Source: Burkholderiales bacterium
GTDB lineage: Bacteria > Pseudomonadota > Gammaproteobacteria > Burkholderiales > Burkholderiaceae_C
Length of the DNA: 64,000 nucleotides
Direction: 5' to 3'
Assembly (NCBI GenBank): GCA_030604135.1
Contig: JAUVWL010000015.1
Coordinates: 40,536-104,535, forward strand
Every line of letters starts with the position of its first letter. The stretch's first letter is position 1. Below, piece after piece: positions 42,087 to 50,941 of the stretch. The notes below the pieces were generated by a model. It was given only the letters and a program-made list of their open reading frames with translations. It ran no database searches and was not told where the DNA came from. The position numbers and the translations under genes are program-made.

Positions 42087-44750
42087 ATGAGCATTCGGCA
42101 TCTCGACACCCTGTTTTCCCCGGCCTCGGTCGCCGTGTTCGGCGCCTCGCTGCGCCCGTCCAGCGTGGGCGGCACGGTCTGGCGCAACCTGCGCAGCGGC
42201 GGCTACAGCGGCCGCCTGTACCCGGTCAACCCGAAGCACCGGGAACTGGACCGCGTGCCCGCCTATGCCGGCGTGGCCGATCTGCCCGAAGCACCCGATC
42301 TGGCCGTCCTGTGCACACCGGCCAACAGCATCGTGCGGCTGATCACCGAACTCGGCGCCCTCGGCACCCGGGCCGCCATCGTGGTGACGGCCGGCCTGGA
42401 CAAGTCACAGAAACAGGCCATGCAGGATGCCGCCCGGGTGCACACCTTGCGCATCCTGGGACCCAATTGCATCGGCATGCTGGTGCCCCACATCGGACTC
42501 AATGCCAGCTTTGCCCACATTGGTGCCAGGCCCGGTGAGCTGGCCTTTGTGTCCCAATCGGGGGCGCTGGTCACCGCCATGCTGGACTGGGCCGACGCGC
42601 GAGGCATCGGCTTTTCCCATTTTGTGTCGCTGGGTGAGCGTGCCGACGTCGACTTCGGTGACCTGCTGGACTTCCTGGGAAGCGACGCGCACACCCGCGC
42701 CATCCTGCTCTATATCGAGAGCATCGAGGAGCCGCGCAAATTCATGTCGGCGGCCCGCGCGGCAGCGCGCAACAAGCCGGTGATCGTGGTCAAGGCCGGA
42801 CGCTCGGCGGCCGGCCAGCAGGCCGCGGCCTCGCACACTGGCGCGCTGGCCGGGTCGGACGCGGTGTTCGACGCCGCCATAGCCCGCGCGGGCATGCTGC
42901 GCGTGGGCACGCTGCAGGACCTGTTCCTGGCGGCCGAGACCCTGGCGCGCTTTCGCGACGGCCCTTCGAGCCGGCTGGTGGTGCTCACCAACGGCGGCGG
43001 CGCCGGCGTGATGGCGGCCGACGCGGCGGCGGCCGAAGGCGTGCCGCTGGCGACCCTGGATGCGGCCACCGTGGAAAGCCTGAACGCGGTGCTGCCCGGC
43101 AACTGGTCACACGCCAACCCGGTGGACATCATCGGCGATGCACCTGCCCCGCGCTATGTGGACGCCATCGAGGCCTTGTCGCAGGAGCGCGAGAGCGCGA
43201 TCCTGTTCATTCACGCCCCCACCGCCATCGTCCCCAGTGTGGAGATTGCCCAGGCCCTGCTGCCCCGGGTGACGAAGGCGCCGCGCCGCGTGCTCGGCTG
43301 CTGGCTGGGCGATACCGCCGTCGCCGAGGCGCGCCGCCGCTTCCGCGATGCCGGCGTGCCCGACTTCGACACCCCCGAACAGGCGGTGCGTGCCTTCGGT
43401 TTCCTGCGCACCTACCGCCTGCACCAGGAAGAGCTGCTGCAGACCCCGCCCGCCCACGGGGGCGCCCCCGAAGCGGATCTGCCACGCATCCGGCGCATCG
43501 TGGACCAAGCGCTGGCCCAGGGGCGTGAGCTGCTGACCGAGCCCGAAGCCAAGGACCTGCTGGCCGCCGCCGGGCTGCCGGTGGTGCCCACGCGCACCGT
43601 GGGCCATGACGTCGCCGAAGCCGAGGCGGCGGCCGAGGCGCTGGGCTACCCGGTGGTGGTGAAAATCCTGTCGGAAGACATCTCGCACAAGTCGGACGTG
43701 GGCGGCGTTCGCCTGAACATCGGCAGCCGCGCCGAGCTGCAGCAGACCTGCCTGGCCATGCTGGATCGGGTGCGCGAACTGCGCCCGGAGGCCCGGGTAC
43801 AGGGTTTCACGGTGCAACCCATGGTGCGCAAGAAACACGCGCACGAGCTGATCGTGGGCGCCAGTGTCGACCCGGTGTTCGGCCCGGTCATCCTGTTTGG
43901 CGCCGGGGGCACAGCGGTCGAGGTGCTGGCCGACCGAGCGCTGTCGCTGCCACCGCTGAACCGACCGCTGGCACTGGCGCAGATCGCGCGCACCCGGATT
44001 GCGCGGCTGTTGCGGGGCTACCGTGACGAGCCGGCGGCGGACATCGACAGTGTGGCCGACACCCTGGTGGCGATCTCGCGCCTGCTGGCCCAGGTGCCGG
44101 AAATCGCCGAGCTCGACATCAACCCGCTGTTGACCAACCACGAGGGCGCGGTGGCGCTCGATGCCCGGGTGCGTGTGTCGGCCAGCCGGCCCGCCGGCGC
44201 GGCACACTTTGCCATCCAGCCCTACCCGGAACACCTGATCGAGACCTGGACCTGGCAGGACCAGGTGCTGACGCTGCGCCCGATCCGGCCCGAAGACGAG
44301 CTTCAGCACCGGGCCTTCCTGGAGCGGCTGGACCCGGAGGACATCCGCCTGCGCGTCTTCTACAGCCGACGCAGCATCGAGCACAGCGAGCTGGCGCGGC
44401 TGACCCAGATCGACTATGCACGCGAGATGGCTTTCATCGCGACCCGGCCGACCGAAGGCGGCGGCGAGGAAACCCTCGGGGCGGTGCGCGCCACGGTGGA
44501 CCCGGACAACGACACGGCCGAGTTCGGCGTCATCGTGCGCTCCGACCTCAAGGGCAGCGGCCTGGGGCATCGGCTGATGAGCAAGATGATCGCCCACCTG
44601 CGCGAACGCGGCACGCGCAGACTGGTCGGCACGGTGCTGCGGGTGAACACCGGCATGCTGGAACTTGCCCGAGCGCTCGGGTTCCAAGAAAGCACCAACC
44701 CCGCCGACCCCCAAGACCACAACACCCGGTACGTGTCCCTGGACCTGTGA
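42087..44750 (+). CDS. Acyl-CoA synthetase (ADP-forming) / GNAT acetyltransferase fusion, PatZ-like
   Basis: An 887-residue protein, the same length as E. coli PatZ. Domains in order: CoA-binding (about 1-130, FGASLRPSSVGGTVWRNLRS), succinyl-CoA ligase-like (about 140-450, FVSQSGALVTAMLDWADARG), ATP-grasp (about 480-700, PVVVKILSEDISHKSDVGGV), and a C-terminal GNAT domain (about 725-885, LKGSGLGHRLMSKMIAHLRE). PatZ/Pat acetylates lysines, including acetyl-CoA synthetase, turning it off. The synthetase half is usually inactive in PatZ. Whether it is active here cannot be told. It starts six bases after a CACAAT hexamer. Confidence 0.85.
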   Translation: MSIRHLDTLFSPASVAVFGASLRPSSVGGTVWRNLRSGGYSGRLYPVNPKHRELDRVPAYAGVADLPEAPDLAVLCTPANSIVRLITELGALGTRAAIVVTAGLDKSQKQAMQDAARVHTLRILGPNCIGMLVPHIGLNASFAHIGARPGELAFVSQSGALVTAMLDWADARGIGFSHFVSLGERADVDFGDLLDFLGSDAHTRAILLYIESIEEPRKFMSAARAAARNKPVIVVKAGRSAAGQQAAASHTGALAGSDAVFDAAIARAGMLRVGTLQDLFLAAETLARFRDGPSSRLVVLTNGGGAGVMAADAAAAEGVPLATLDAATVESLNAVLPGNWSHANPVDIIGDAPAPRYVDAIEALSQERESAILFIHAPTAIVPSVEIAQALLPRVTKAPRRVLGCWLGDTAVAEARRRFRDAGVPDFDTPEQAVRAFGFLRTYRLHQEELLQTPPAHGGAPEADLPRIRRIVDQALAQGRELLTEPEAKDLLAAAGLPVVPTRTVGHDVAEAEAAAEALGYPVVVKILSEDISHKSDVGGVRLNIGSRAELQQTCLAMLDRVRELRPEARVQGFTVQPMVRKKHAHELIVGASVDPVFGPVILFGAGGTAVEVLADRALSLPPLNRPLALAQIARTRIARLLRGYRDEPAADIDSVADTLVAISRLLAQVPEIAELDINPLLTNHEGAVALDARVRVSASRPAGAAHFAIQPYPEHLIETWTWQDQVLTLRPIRPEDELQHRAFLERLDPEDIRLRVFYSRRSIEHSELARLTQIDYAREMAFIATRPTEGGGEETLGAVRATVDPDNDTAEFGVIVRSDLKGSGLGHRLMSKMIAHLRERGTRRLVGTVLRVNTGMLELARALGFQESTNPADPQDHNTRYVSLDL

Positions 44751-44792
44751 CCGGCATGGGCAGGTCGGGGCCACGCCTGTGAAGGACAGCTG

Positions 44793-45464
44793 ATGACCAC
44801 CTCCCCGCCCGAGCGCCGCGTTCCTGGCGCGGCCTCAGTTCATGTTTCCCGGCGCAGACTGCTCACGCGCGGCGGCGCAGTCGCCGCGACGCTTGCCCTG
44901 CCCGCCTGGATCACCCCGGCCCTGGGCGCCCCCGCGCTGCGCCCGACCCCAAGTCAGACCGAAGGGCCGTTCTACCCGCTGCAGTTGCCCGCCGACAACG
45001 ACGCCGACCTGCTGGTCAACGGCGCCCTGCGCTACACACGCGGGACACCCGCCTGGGTCGAAGGGATCGTCACCGACACCCGCGGCACGCCGGTGTCGGG
45101 GGCGGTGGTCGAGATCTGGCAGTGCGACGAGGACGGCCGCTACCACCACCCGGGCGACCGGGGCCGGGCCGACCCGGCCTTCCAGGGTTTCGGTCGCATG
45201 GAAGTCGGCCGCGACGGACGCTACCGCTTTCGCACCCTGCGCCCGGCCCCCTACAGCGGTCGCACACCGCACATCCATTTCAAGGTGCGCCTGGACCGTC
45301 AGGAATTGCTGACGACGCAGCTCTATGTGGAGGGCGACCCGGGCAACACGAGGGACTTTCTCTGGCGCCGCCTGAACGAAAGTGACCGGGCGGCCCTGAC
45401 GGTGCCCTTCGTGCCCGGCAGCGATGGGCTGCAGGCCCGCTTTCCCATCGTGGTTCAGGCCTGA
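44793..45464 (+). CDS. Tat-exported intradiol ring-cleavage dioxygenase
   Basis: A 223-residue protein. The Tat signal is SRRRLLTRGGAVAATLALPA (about 19-38). The mature part has the PCD beta-type fold: TEGPFYPLQLPADNDADLLV, GTPVSGAVVEIWQCDEDGRY with Tyr ligands, and GRTPHIHFKVRLDRQELLTT with His ligands of Fe(III). It would open catechol or protocatechuate-like rings in the periplasm. The N-terminal leader makes it an exported member, distinct from cytoplasmic PcaG/H. AAGGACAGCTG precedes the ATG. Confidence 0.85.
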   Translation: MTTSPPERRVPGAASVHVSRRRLLTRGGAVAATLALPAWITPALGAPALRPTPSQTEGPFYPLQLPADNDADLLVNGALRYTRGTPAWVEGIVTDTRGTPVSGAVVEIWQCDEDGRYHHPGDRGRADPAFQGFGRMEVGRDGRYRFRTLRPAPYSGRTPHIHFKVRLDRQELLTTQLYVEGDPGNTRDFLWRRLNESDRAALTVPFVPGSDGLQARFPIVVQA

Positions 45465-45525
45465 GCCTCTTTGACCCAGGCCGGCCAGCGATGCACGTGC
45501 ACCGGCGGGACAACCGGCTTGCCGC

Positions 45526-45531
45526 TAAGCT
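45526..45531 (+). promoter_or_regulatory. -10-like TAAGCT before the YdjM-like ATG
   Basis: TAAGCT, six bases (TTGCCT), then the ATG at 45538. No ribosome site. Inferred leaderless promoter. Confidence 0.4.
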
Positions 45532-45537
45532 TTGCCT

Positions 45538-46653
45538 ATGGATTCCCTGACACAAATTGCCCTGGGATCGGCGGTGGCCGTGGCGGTCATGGGTCGGCGC
45601 ACCGCCGTCTGGAAAGCCGCCCTGTGGGGTGGCGTGGCCGGCACCCTGCCCGACCTGGACGCCTTCATCGACCACGGCGACGCCATCCTGAACATGGTGC
45701 TCCACCGGGCCGAAACCCACTCGCTGATCTACCTCACCCTGTTCTCGCCGCTGCTGGCCTGGGTCGTTTCGCGCCTGCACAGCGGTGGAGCGTGGGGGCA
45801 GCGTTTCGCCGCCGGACCGCCCCAAGGCGAAACAGCCCCCTCGGGGGGCAGCGACCCGCGCAGCGGTGGAGCGTGGGGGCTGTTCTTGCACTGGTGGCTC
45901 GCGCTCTGGCTGGTGCTGATCACCCATCCGCTGCTCGACACCATGACGGTCTACGGCACCCAGCTGCTGCTGCCCTTCACCAACCACCCCTTCGGCGTCG
46001 GCAGCGTGTTCATCATCGATCCGGCCTACACCCTGCCTCTGCTGGTGGGGGTGGTCGCGGCGCTGGTGCTGCGGCGCGAGGGTCGCGGTCTGCGCTGGAA
46101 CACGGTGGGTCTGGTGCTGTCGACCGCCTACCTGGGCTGGAGCGTGGCGGCCCAGCAGATCGCCACCCAGGTGGCGCGGGCCTCGTTGCAGCAGCAGGGC
46201 GTGAGCGCCGACCGGCTGCTGGTGACGCCGGCACCCTTCAACACGGTGCTCTGGCGGCTGCTGGCCGTGACACCCACGCACTACCTGGAGGGCTACTACA
46301 GCCTGCTCGACGGACGGTCGACCGTGCGCTGGACCGCGCACGAGCGCGGCGCGGAACTCATCGAGCGGCACGGCCAGAGCGAACCGGTGGCCCGCATCGC
46401 GAACTTCAGCCATGGCTTTTTCCGGCTGCGCGAAACGCCTGACGGTCGTCTGCAGGTCACCGACCTGCGCATGGGCCAGGAACCGACCTATGTGTTCAAT
46501 TTCGACGTCGGCCCGGTCGACGCGGTAGGGTCGGTGCCCGCCGATCACCGCTCCAGCCGCCCGGACACCGCCGCGGCGCTGGCCTGGCTGTGGCAGCGGG
46601 CGCGAGGCGCCGACCTGCTTCCCATGGGAGCGGCGCTGGCCGCGCCCCAGTGA
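45538..46653 (+). CDS. YdjM-like membrane-bound metal-dependent hydrolase, with repeat-derived insert
   Basis: A 371-residue membrane protein. Family features: MDSLTQIALGSAVAVAVMGR, GTLPDLDAFIDHGDA, LHRAETHSLIY and ITHPLLDTMTVYGTQLLLPF, with His and Asp residues as likely metal ligands. Several membrane helices lie before and after. Residues about 81-114 (starting HSGGAWG and repeating SGGAWG) come from an in-frame G/C-rich repeat not seen in typical members; it falls between predicted membrane helices. The stop codon TGA is also the first base triplet of a MITE-like insertion. Function is by family only. Confidence 0.75.
   Translation: MDSLTQIALGSAVAVAVMGRRTAVWKAALWGGVAGTLPDLDAFIDHGDAILNMVLHRAETHSLIYLTLFSPLLAWVVSRLHSGGAWGQRFAAGPPQGETAPSGGSDPRSGGAWGLFLHWWLALWLVLITHPLLDTMTVYGTQLLLPFTNHPFGVGSVFIIDPAYTLPLLVGVVAALVLRREGRGLRWNTVGLVLSTAYLGWSVAAQQIATQVARASLQQQGVSADRLLVTPAPFNTVLWRLLAVTPTHYLEGYYSLLDGRSTVRWTAHERGAELIERHGQSEPVARIANFSHGFFRLRETPDGRLQVTDLRMGQEPTYVFNFDVGPVDAVGSVPADHRSSRPDTAAALAWLWQRARGADLLPMGAALAAPQ
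45780..45881 (+). repeat. G/C-rich repeat inside the YdjM-like gene (copy E)
   Basis: The 20-base sequence CAGCGGTGGAGCGTGGGGGC occurs at 45780-45799 and 45861-45880, exactly 81 bases apart (27 codons). Positions 45836-45881 match the putA copy at 45 of 46 bases. It is translated in frame. Confidence 0.8.
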
Positions 46654-46892
46654 ACCTAGAACCGGCAGTTGATCGCTCACGTACACACGCAAGCAGTTGA
46701 TCTATCTATGGAAACGGGTGATTTCTTGATTCACCGACAGGGTGAGAGCGCTGCGCACCCGATCGAGCCGCCCTCAGCCGTGCATGCGGCGTTGCGAATC
46801 CTCGCCATGGCGCAGGCCATGGCTGTGGTTCGCGCCTTGCCTGCCCGGCCGATGACGACCCGCTCGGCCGCGCCCAACTGCCGGATCTAGGT
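46654..46892. mobile_element. MITE-like element with terminal inverted repeats
   Basis: ACCTAGAACCGGCAGTTG (46654-46671) and CAACTGCCGGATCTAGGT (46875-46892) are inverted copies with one mismatch in 18. TGA flanks both sides (46651-46653 and 46893-46895), a likely 3-base target duplication; the left TGA is the stop codon of the upstream gene. The 239-base element has no gene I can support, so it is non-autonomous. The source transposase family is not identified. Confidence 0.65.
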
Positions 46893-46905
46893 TGAATCGG
46901 CTTGG

Positions 46906-47376
46906 TCACACCATCAGCAGCGTGATGACGATGATCAACACGCCCAGCACCAGATTGATGCCCACCCAGGTGCGGATGGAGGCCAGGGCGGCACCACCGG
47001 CCGGCCAGTCCTGCGCCGCCACGGCGCGCGACAGGCGCTTGAACAGGGCGAACCGGATGTGACCGAAGATGGCCATCATGGCGATGCCCATAACGGCCAT
47101 GAGGGTCCAGTCCAGCGGCATGTTGAAGGACAGGCCCGCCTGCACGGTTTCTTTGGCCACCCGGCCGATCATCCACAGGCCGGTGACCAGCACGATGACC
47201 ACAGACACCAGGACGGCGGAAAAGAAGCGCTGAAGCGCACCGTGCATCAGCGGCACACGCTGCGGGGGCGGCAACTGCATGGCCGCCGGACGCAGGAAGA
47301 AATGGGCGAACACCATGCCGCCGATCCAGACGATGATGGCCAGGACGTGCAGCAGTTTGAGGGTGGCAAAGATCAT
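46906..47376 (-). CDS. CopD-family membrane protein
   Basis: 156 residues with four transmembrane helices (about 3-25, 48-68, 82-105, 130-152). Family features are LLHVLAIIVWIGGMVFAHFF with a conserved His and the Trp-Ile-Gly-Gly motif, and GALQRFFSAVLVSVVIVLVT. CopD-type proteins sit in the inner membrane, some in copper handling; related short forms are often called DUF2214/CopD. A role in copper is uncertain, because no CopC is present. It precedes dinG's end by 24 bases on the same strand. Confidence 0.75.
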   Translation of the reverse strand: MIFATLKLLHVLAIIVWIGGMVFAHFFLRPAAMQLPPPQRVPLMHGALQRFFSAVLVSVVIVLVTGLWMIGRVAKETVQAGLSFNMPLDWTLMAVMGIAMMAIFGHIRFALFKRLSRAVAAQDWPAGGAALASIRTWVGINLVLGVLIIVITLLMV

Positions 47377-47399
47377 GTGGGTATATCAGTCGGTTTTGT

Positions 47400-49712
47400 T
47401 CAGGAAGTGATATCGACCAGCATACCGCCGGCTTCGCGCCGCTGCAGCCGGTAGGGTGGCAAGCCCTTGAGCATGCGCCGGCCATAGGACTGGCGCAGCA
47501 GCCGCGCGTCGTAGCACACGACCACAGCCTCGTCGGTCTCGCTGCGCAGGGCCCGGCCGGTCCACTGCAGCAGGCGCGCGCCGGTGGCCGGCACGACCAG
47601 CTCGCTGAACGGGTCGCGGCCCTGGGCCTTGAGCCAGTCGGCCCGCGCCTGGCCCACCGGGTCGCTGGGCGATGCAAAGGGCAGTTTGGTGATGAACACC
47701 CATTCGCACAGCTCGCCCGGCAGGTCCAGCCCTTCGCCGAAGGACTGCAGCCCGAACAGAATGGACACCTCCCCCGCCTCGACGCGGTCGGCATGGCGCC
47801 GCAGCAGCTGGGTGCGCGAAGCCTCGCCCTGCACCAGCACGCGCTCGCGCAAGCGGCTGTGCAGGCCCCGCTCGAGCAGGTCCTGCGCGCGCTTCATCAG
47901 CGCCCGCGAGGTGAACAGCACCAGCGCACCGCGCTGCACCTGGGCCAGGTCGTCCATCAGCAGGTCCAGCATTTCACGGCTGTAGCCCTCCACGTCCTTG
48001 GGGTCGTGCTGCGTCTGCACCACCACCAGGCGCCCCTGGCGTGCGTGGTCGAATGGGCTCTGCACCTCGCGCACCCGCACCGCGTCGTCGTAGGCCAGAC
48101 CGTTTTCGTGCAGGAAATGGTCGAAGCCGCCGCAGGTGACCAGCGAGGCCGAGGTCGCCACCGCGGCACGCACCCGATTCCAGAGCTGGCTGCGCAGCAG
48201 GCTGCCCGGGTTGAGCGGGCAGGCGTGGGCGCTGAGCGTGACCATCCCGTTCTGGATGCCGGCCTCCAGCCACTTGGCCAGCGGCGCCTGACCCGTTTCC
48301 GGTGCCTGCAGCCACAGTTCGGCGGTCGCACTCATGTGCTGCAAACGGGGGGCCAGTGCGCCGATGCGGCTGTAGAGCTGGGCACAACGGGACGCCTCGC
48401 CCGGGTTGTCGCGCGCCTTGGCCTTGAGCTCGGTGGCCAGGTGTTCCAGCAGCTTGAGCAGGGCCCCGGCCCGGGTGGCGATCTGGCCGACGGTGTCCAG
48501 CCAGTCGGCTGGCAGGGCCCCACCCTCGAAGCGCTCGGTCGCCTTGGGCACGGTGAAATCAAAGCCGCTGGCGCCGTCGCGGCCGTTGCGCGGGCGCATG
48601 CCGCCCTGGCGGCCTGACAGGGCCAGCCACTCGGGCGACTCGGCCAGGCGGGCCATGGCACGGCGCGCGAGGTCGGCCTGGGCCGCCTTGAGCTCGCTGG
48701 CCAGCGTGGGCACATCCACACCCGGCACATAGGCCATGGCGCCGGCCACGTCGCTGACGGCCCGGGGCAGCTTGTCCAGCCAGGCGCCGTGCATCAGGTC
48801 CATGCTCTCGGTGAACTGGCCCTGGGCCACGCTGCCCAGATGGTGGGCCTCGTCGAACACCAGATAGCAGTCAGACGGATCGGGCAGCGCATGCAGACCC
48901 AGCGTGGACAGCAGCAGGTCGTGGTTGACCACAATCACCTGGGCCTGGGCCAGACGGGCTCGCGCCTGGAAGTAGCTGCAGCCCTGATAGCTCGGGCAGT
49001 GGCGCGCGGTGCAGGTGTGGCGCTCGGCCGCCACCGGCGCCCACAAGCCGGGTGAAGGTGGCTCGGCCAGGCGGTCACGGTCACCGTCCCAGTCGCCCTG
49101 GTCCAGCATCTGGCCCCACTGGCTGTAGGCGCGGGCTTGCTCGGCCCAGGCACGCTCCAGCGCATCGCCCGGGGCGGGCTCACCGGCTTGCGCCTCCCCG
49201 AACAGCTCGGCCGTGGCGGCATCGCCGCCGGCCAGCTGGTCCAGCTTGAGGCGGCAGACGTAACGCCCGCGTCCCTTGGCGAGGGCGAAAGCAAAACCTT
49301 GCGGCAGTACCGCGGCCAGCGCCGGCAGGTCCTTGGCCATCAGCTGTTCCTGCAGGGCCACGGTGGCGGTGGAGATCATGACCCGCTTGCCCTGGGTCAG
49401 CGCCAGCGGAATGACGGTGGCCGCATAGGCGGCCGACTTGCCGACGCCGGTGCCCGCCTGCACCACGGCGATGGCCCGCTCGCCGGACGCGGGTGTGGGC
49501 ACCGGTTCGCCCTTCTCGGGTTTGGGTGGCCAGTCGACCGTGCTCAAGGTCTCGGCGATGTGAGCCGCCATCTCGCGCTGACCCGAGCGGGACCGAAAGC
49601 CCGGCAGGCGCGCCACCACATGGTCGAAGGCGCCCAGGGCGAGTGCCTCACGCGCCAGCGGGCCGCTGGGAGCGGTCGCGGCGTCGTCGGGGTCGGCAAG
49701 GGATTCGGGCAT
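47400..49712 (-). CDS. dinG: ATP-dependent DNA helicase, DinG family
   Basis: A 770-residue XPD-like helicase. Walker A is VVQAGTGVGKSAAYAAT, the DEAH box is LVFDEAHHLGS, and four Cys in VCRLK and HTCTARHCPSYQGC form the iron-sulphur cluster site. Helicase motifs IV-VI include LFTSRALMKRAQDLLE, FGLQSFGEGLDLPGELCEWV and LLQWTGRALRSETDEAVVV. The family unwinds 5'-3', including R-loops and DNA damage intermediates. I take the ATG at 49712; the upstream open stretch is antisense to the patatin gene. No ribosome site is obvious. Confidence 0.88.
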   Translation of the reverse strand: MPESLADPDDAATAPSGPLAREALALGAFDHVVARLPGFRSRSGQREMAAHIAETLSTVDWPPKPEKGEPVPTPASGERAIAVVQAGTGVGKSAAYAATVIPLALTQGKRVMISTATVALQEQLMAKDLPALAAVLPQGFAFALAKGRGRYVCRLKLDQLAGGDAATAELFGEAQAGEPAPGDALERAWAEQARAYSQWGQMLDQGDWDGDRDRLAEPPSPGLWAPVAAERHTCTARHCPSYQGCSYFQARARLAQAQVIVVNHDLLLSTLGLHALPDPSDCYLVFDEAHHLGSVAQGQFTESMDLMHGAWLDKLPRAVSDVAGAMAYVPGVDVPTLASELKAAQADLARRAMARLAESPEWLALSGRQGGMRPRNGRDGASGFDFTVPKATERFEGGALPADWLDTVGQIATRAGALLKLLEHLATELKAKARDNPGEASRCAQLYSRIGALAPRLQHMSATAELWLQAPETGQAPLAKWLEAGIQNGMVTLSAHACPLNPGSLLRSQLWNRVRAAVATSASLVTCGGFDHFLHENGLAYDDAVRVREVQSPFDHARQGRLVVVQTQHDPKDVEGYSREMLDLLMDDLAQVQRGALVLFTSRALMKRAQDLLERGLHSRLRERVLVQGEASRTQLLRRHADRVEAGEVSILFGLQSFGEGLDLPGELCEWVFITKLPFASPSDPVGQARADWLKAQGRDPFSELVVPATGARLLQWTGRALRSETDEAVVVCYDARLLRQSYGRRMLKGLPPYRLQRREAGGMLVDITS

Positions 49713-49818
49713 GTCGGTGGGAAAACGCGGGAAAGCAGCGGGTGATTGTCGCCGCAGTGGATGGGCATCGTGGAACCCCAGAAGACCAGGAGACTCCCAC
49801 CCAGTTGATGCTGCAATG

Positions 49819-49824
49819 CACAAT
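49819..49824 (+). promoter_or_regulatory. -10-like CACAAT before the patatin gene ATG
   Basis: CACAAT, six bases (AAGACC), then the ATG at 49831. The spacing fixes the start choice at 49831 rather than 49816. Inferred leaderless promoter. Confidence 0.4.
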
Positions 49825-49830
49825 AAGACC

Positions 49831-50931
49831 ATGACATCCGCACGCCACCCCACCCGCCCGTCACGCCGCGCGAGCCGCCAGGAGCGCCATCTGATCGACC
49901 TCGCCCTGCAGGGCGGTGGCTCGCACGGCGCCTTCACCTGGGGGGTGCTCGACCGTCTGCTGCAGGACGAAAGCCTGGAGATCGCGGGCGTCAGCGGCAC
50001 CAGCGCAGGCGCCATGAACGCGGTGGCCCTGGCCGCCGGCCTGATGGAAGGGGGTCGGGAGGGCGCACGCGAAAGCCTGGGCCGCTTCTGGCGCCGGGTG
50101 GCCAAGACCTCGCCTTTTCACGCACTGGAAATGGGTCCGCTGGCCAGCTTCTGGGGCCCGGACAACCCCTGGCTGGCCGCCTGGACTGCGCCCTGGCGAC
50201 AGGCCGCCAGCCTGCTGGGCAGCCAGCTCTCGCCCTACCAGCTCAACCCGCTGAATCTCAACCCGCTGCGCGACGTGCTGAACGAGACCATCGACTTCGA
50301 CAAAGTCTGCGGCTGCCACAAGACGCAGCTGTTCATCGCCGCCACCCAGGTGCGCACCGGGGCCTTGCGCACCTTCCGCCAGCACGAGCTGAGCGTCGAT
50401 GTGGTGCTGGCCTCGGCCTGCCTGCCGCTGCTGTTCCAGGCGGTGGAGATTGAGGGCGAAGCCTATTGGGACGGTGGCTACGCTGGCAACCCGACGCTGC
50501 TGCCCCTGATCAACGAGAGTCCGGCCGACGACCTGTTGCTGGTGCAGATCAACCCCAGCCTGCGCGAGGAGCTGCCCACGCGGGCCGACGCCATCCTGGA
50601 CCGCATCAACGAGGTCACCTTCAACGCCAGCCTGCTCAAGGAAATGCGCTCGATCGCCTTGCTGCAACAGCTGATCGCCGATGAGGGACGACCCGGCCAC
50701 CACTACCGCAACCCGTTGTTCGCCCGCGTCGAGGCGCTCAAGGTGCACCGGGTCGACGGCGGCGAGGCGCTGGCAGCGCTGGGCGCCGGCACCAAGACCC
50801 AGACCCAGTGGCCCTTCCTGTCCATGCTGTTCGACCGCGGCGTCGAGGCGGCCGACCGCTGGCTGCACGCCCACCGGAGCCACATCGGCCAGCGCAGCAC
50901 GCTGGACCTGGTCAAAACCTTTGGCGCCTGA
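49831..50931 (+). CDS. Patatin-like phospholipase
   Basis: A 366-residue lipid acyl hydrolase. The glycine-rich oxyanion loop is ALQGGGSHGAFTWGVLDRLL (about 25-44), the nucleophile elbow is GVSGTSAGAMNAVAL with the catalytic Ser in G-T-S-A-G, and the Asp of the dyad is in YWDGGYAGNPTLLPL. It cleaves ester bonds of phospholipids; some relatives act on PHB, and phaM in this window shows the cell makes PHB, but that is only suggestive. The permease gene follows directly, 10 bases after. Confidence 0.85.
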   Translation: MTSARHPTRPSRRASRQERHLIDLALQGGGSHGAFTWGVLDRLLQDESLEIAGVSGTSAGAMNAVALAAGLMEGGREGARESLGRFWRRVAKTSPFHALEMGPLASFWGPDNPWLAAWTAPWRQAASLLGSQLSPYQLNPLNLNPLRDVLNETIDFDKVCGCHKTQLFIAATQVRTGALRTFRQHELSVDVVLASACLPLLFQAVEIEGEAYWDGGYAGNPTLLPLINESPADDLLLVQINPSLREELPTRADAILDRINEVTFNASLLKEMRSIALLQQLIADEGRPGHHYRNPLFARVEALKVHRVDGGEALAALGAGTKTQTQWPFLSMLFDRGVEAADRWLHAHRSHIGQRSTLDLVKTFGA

Positions 50932-50941
50932 GGAGCACCCC

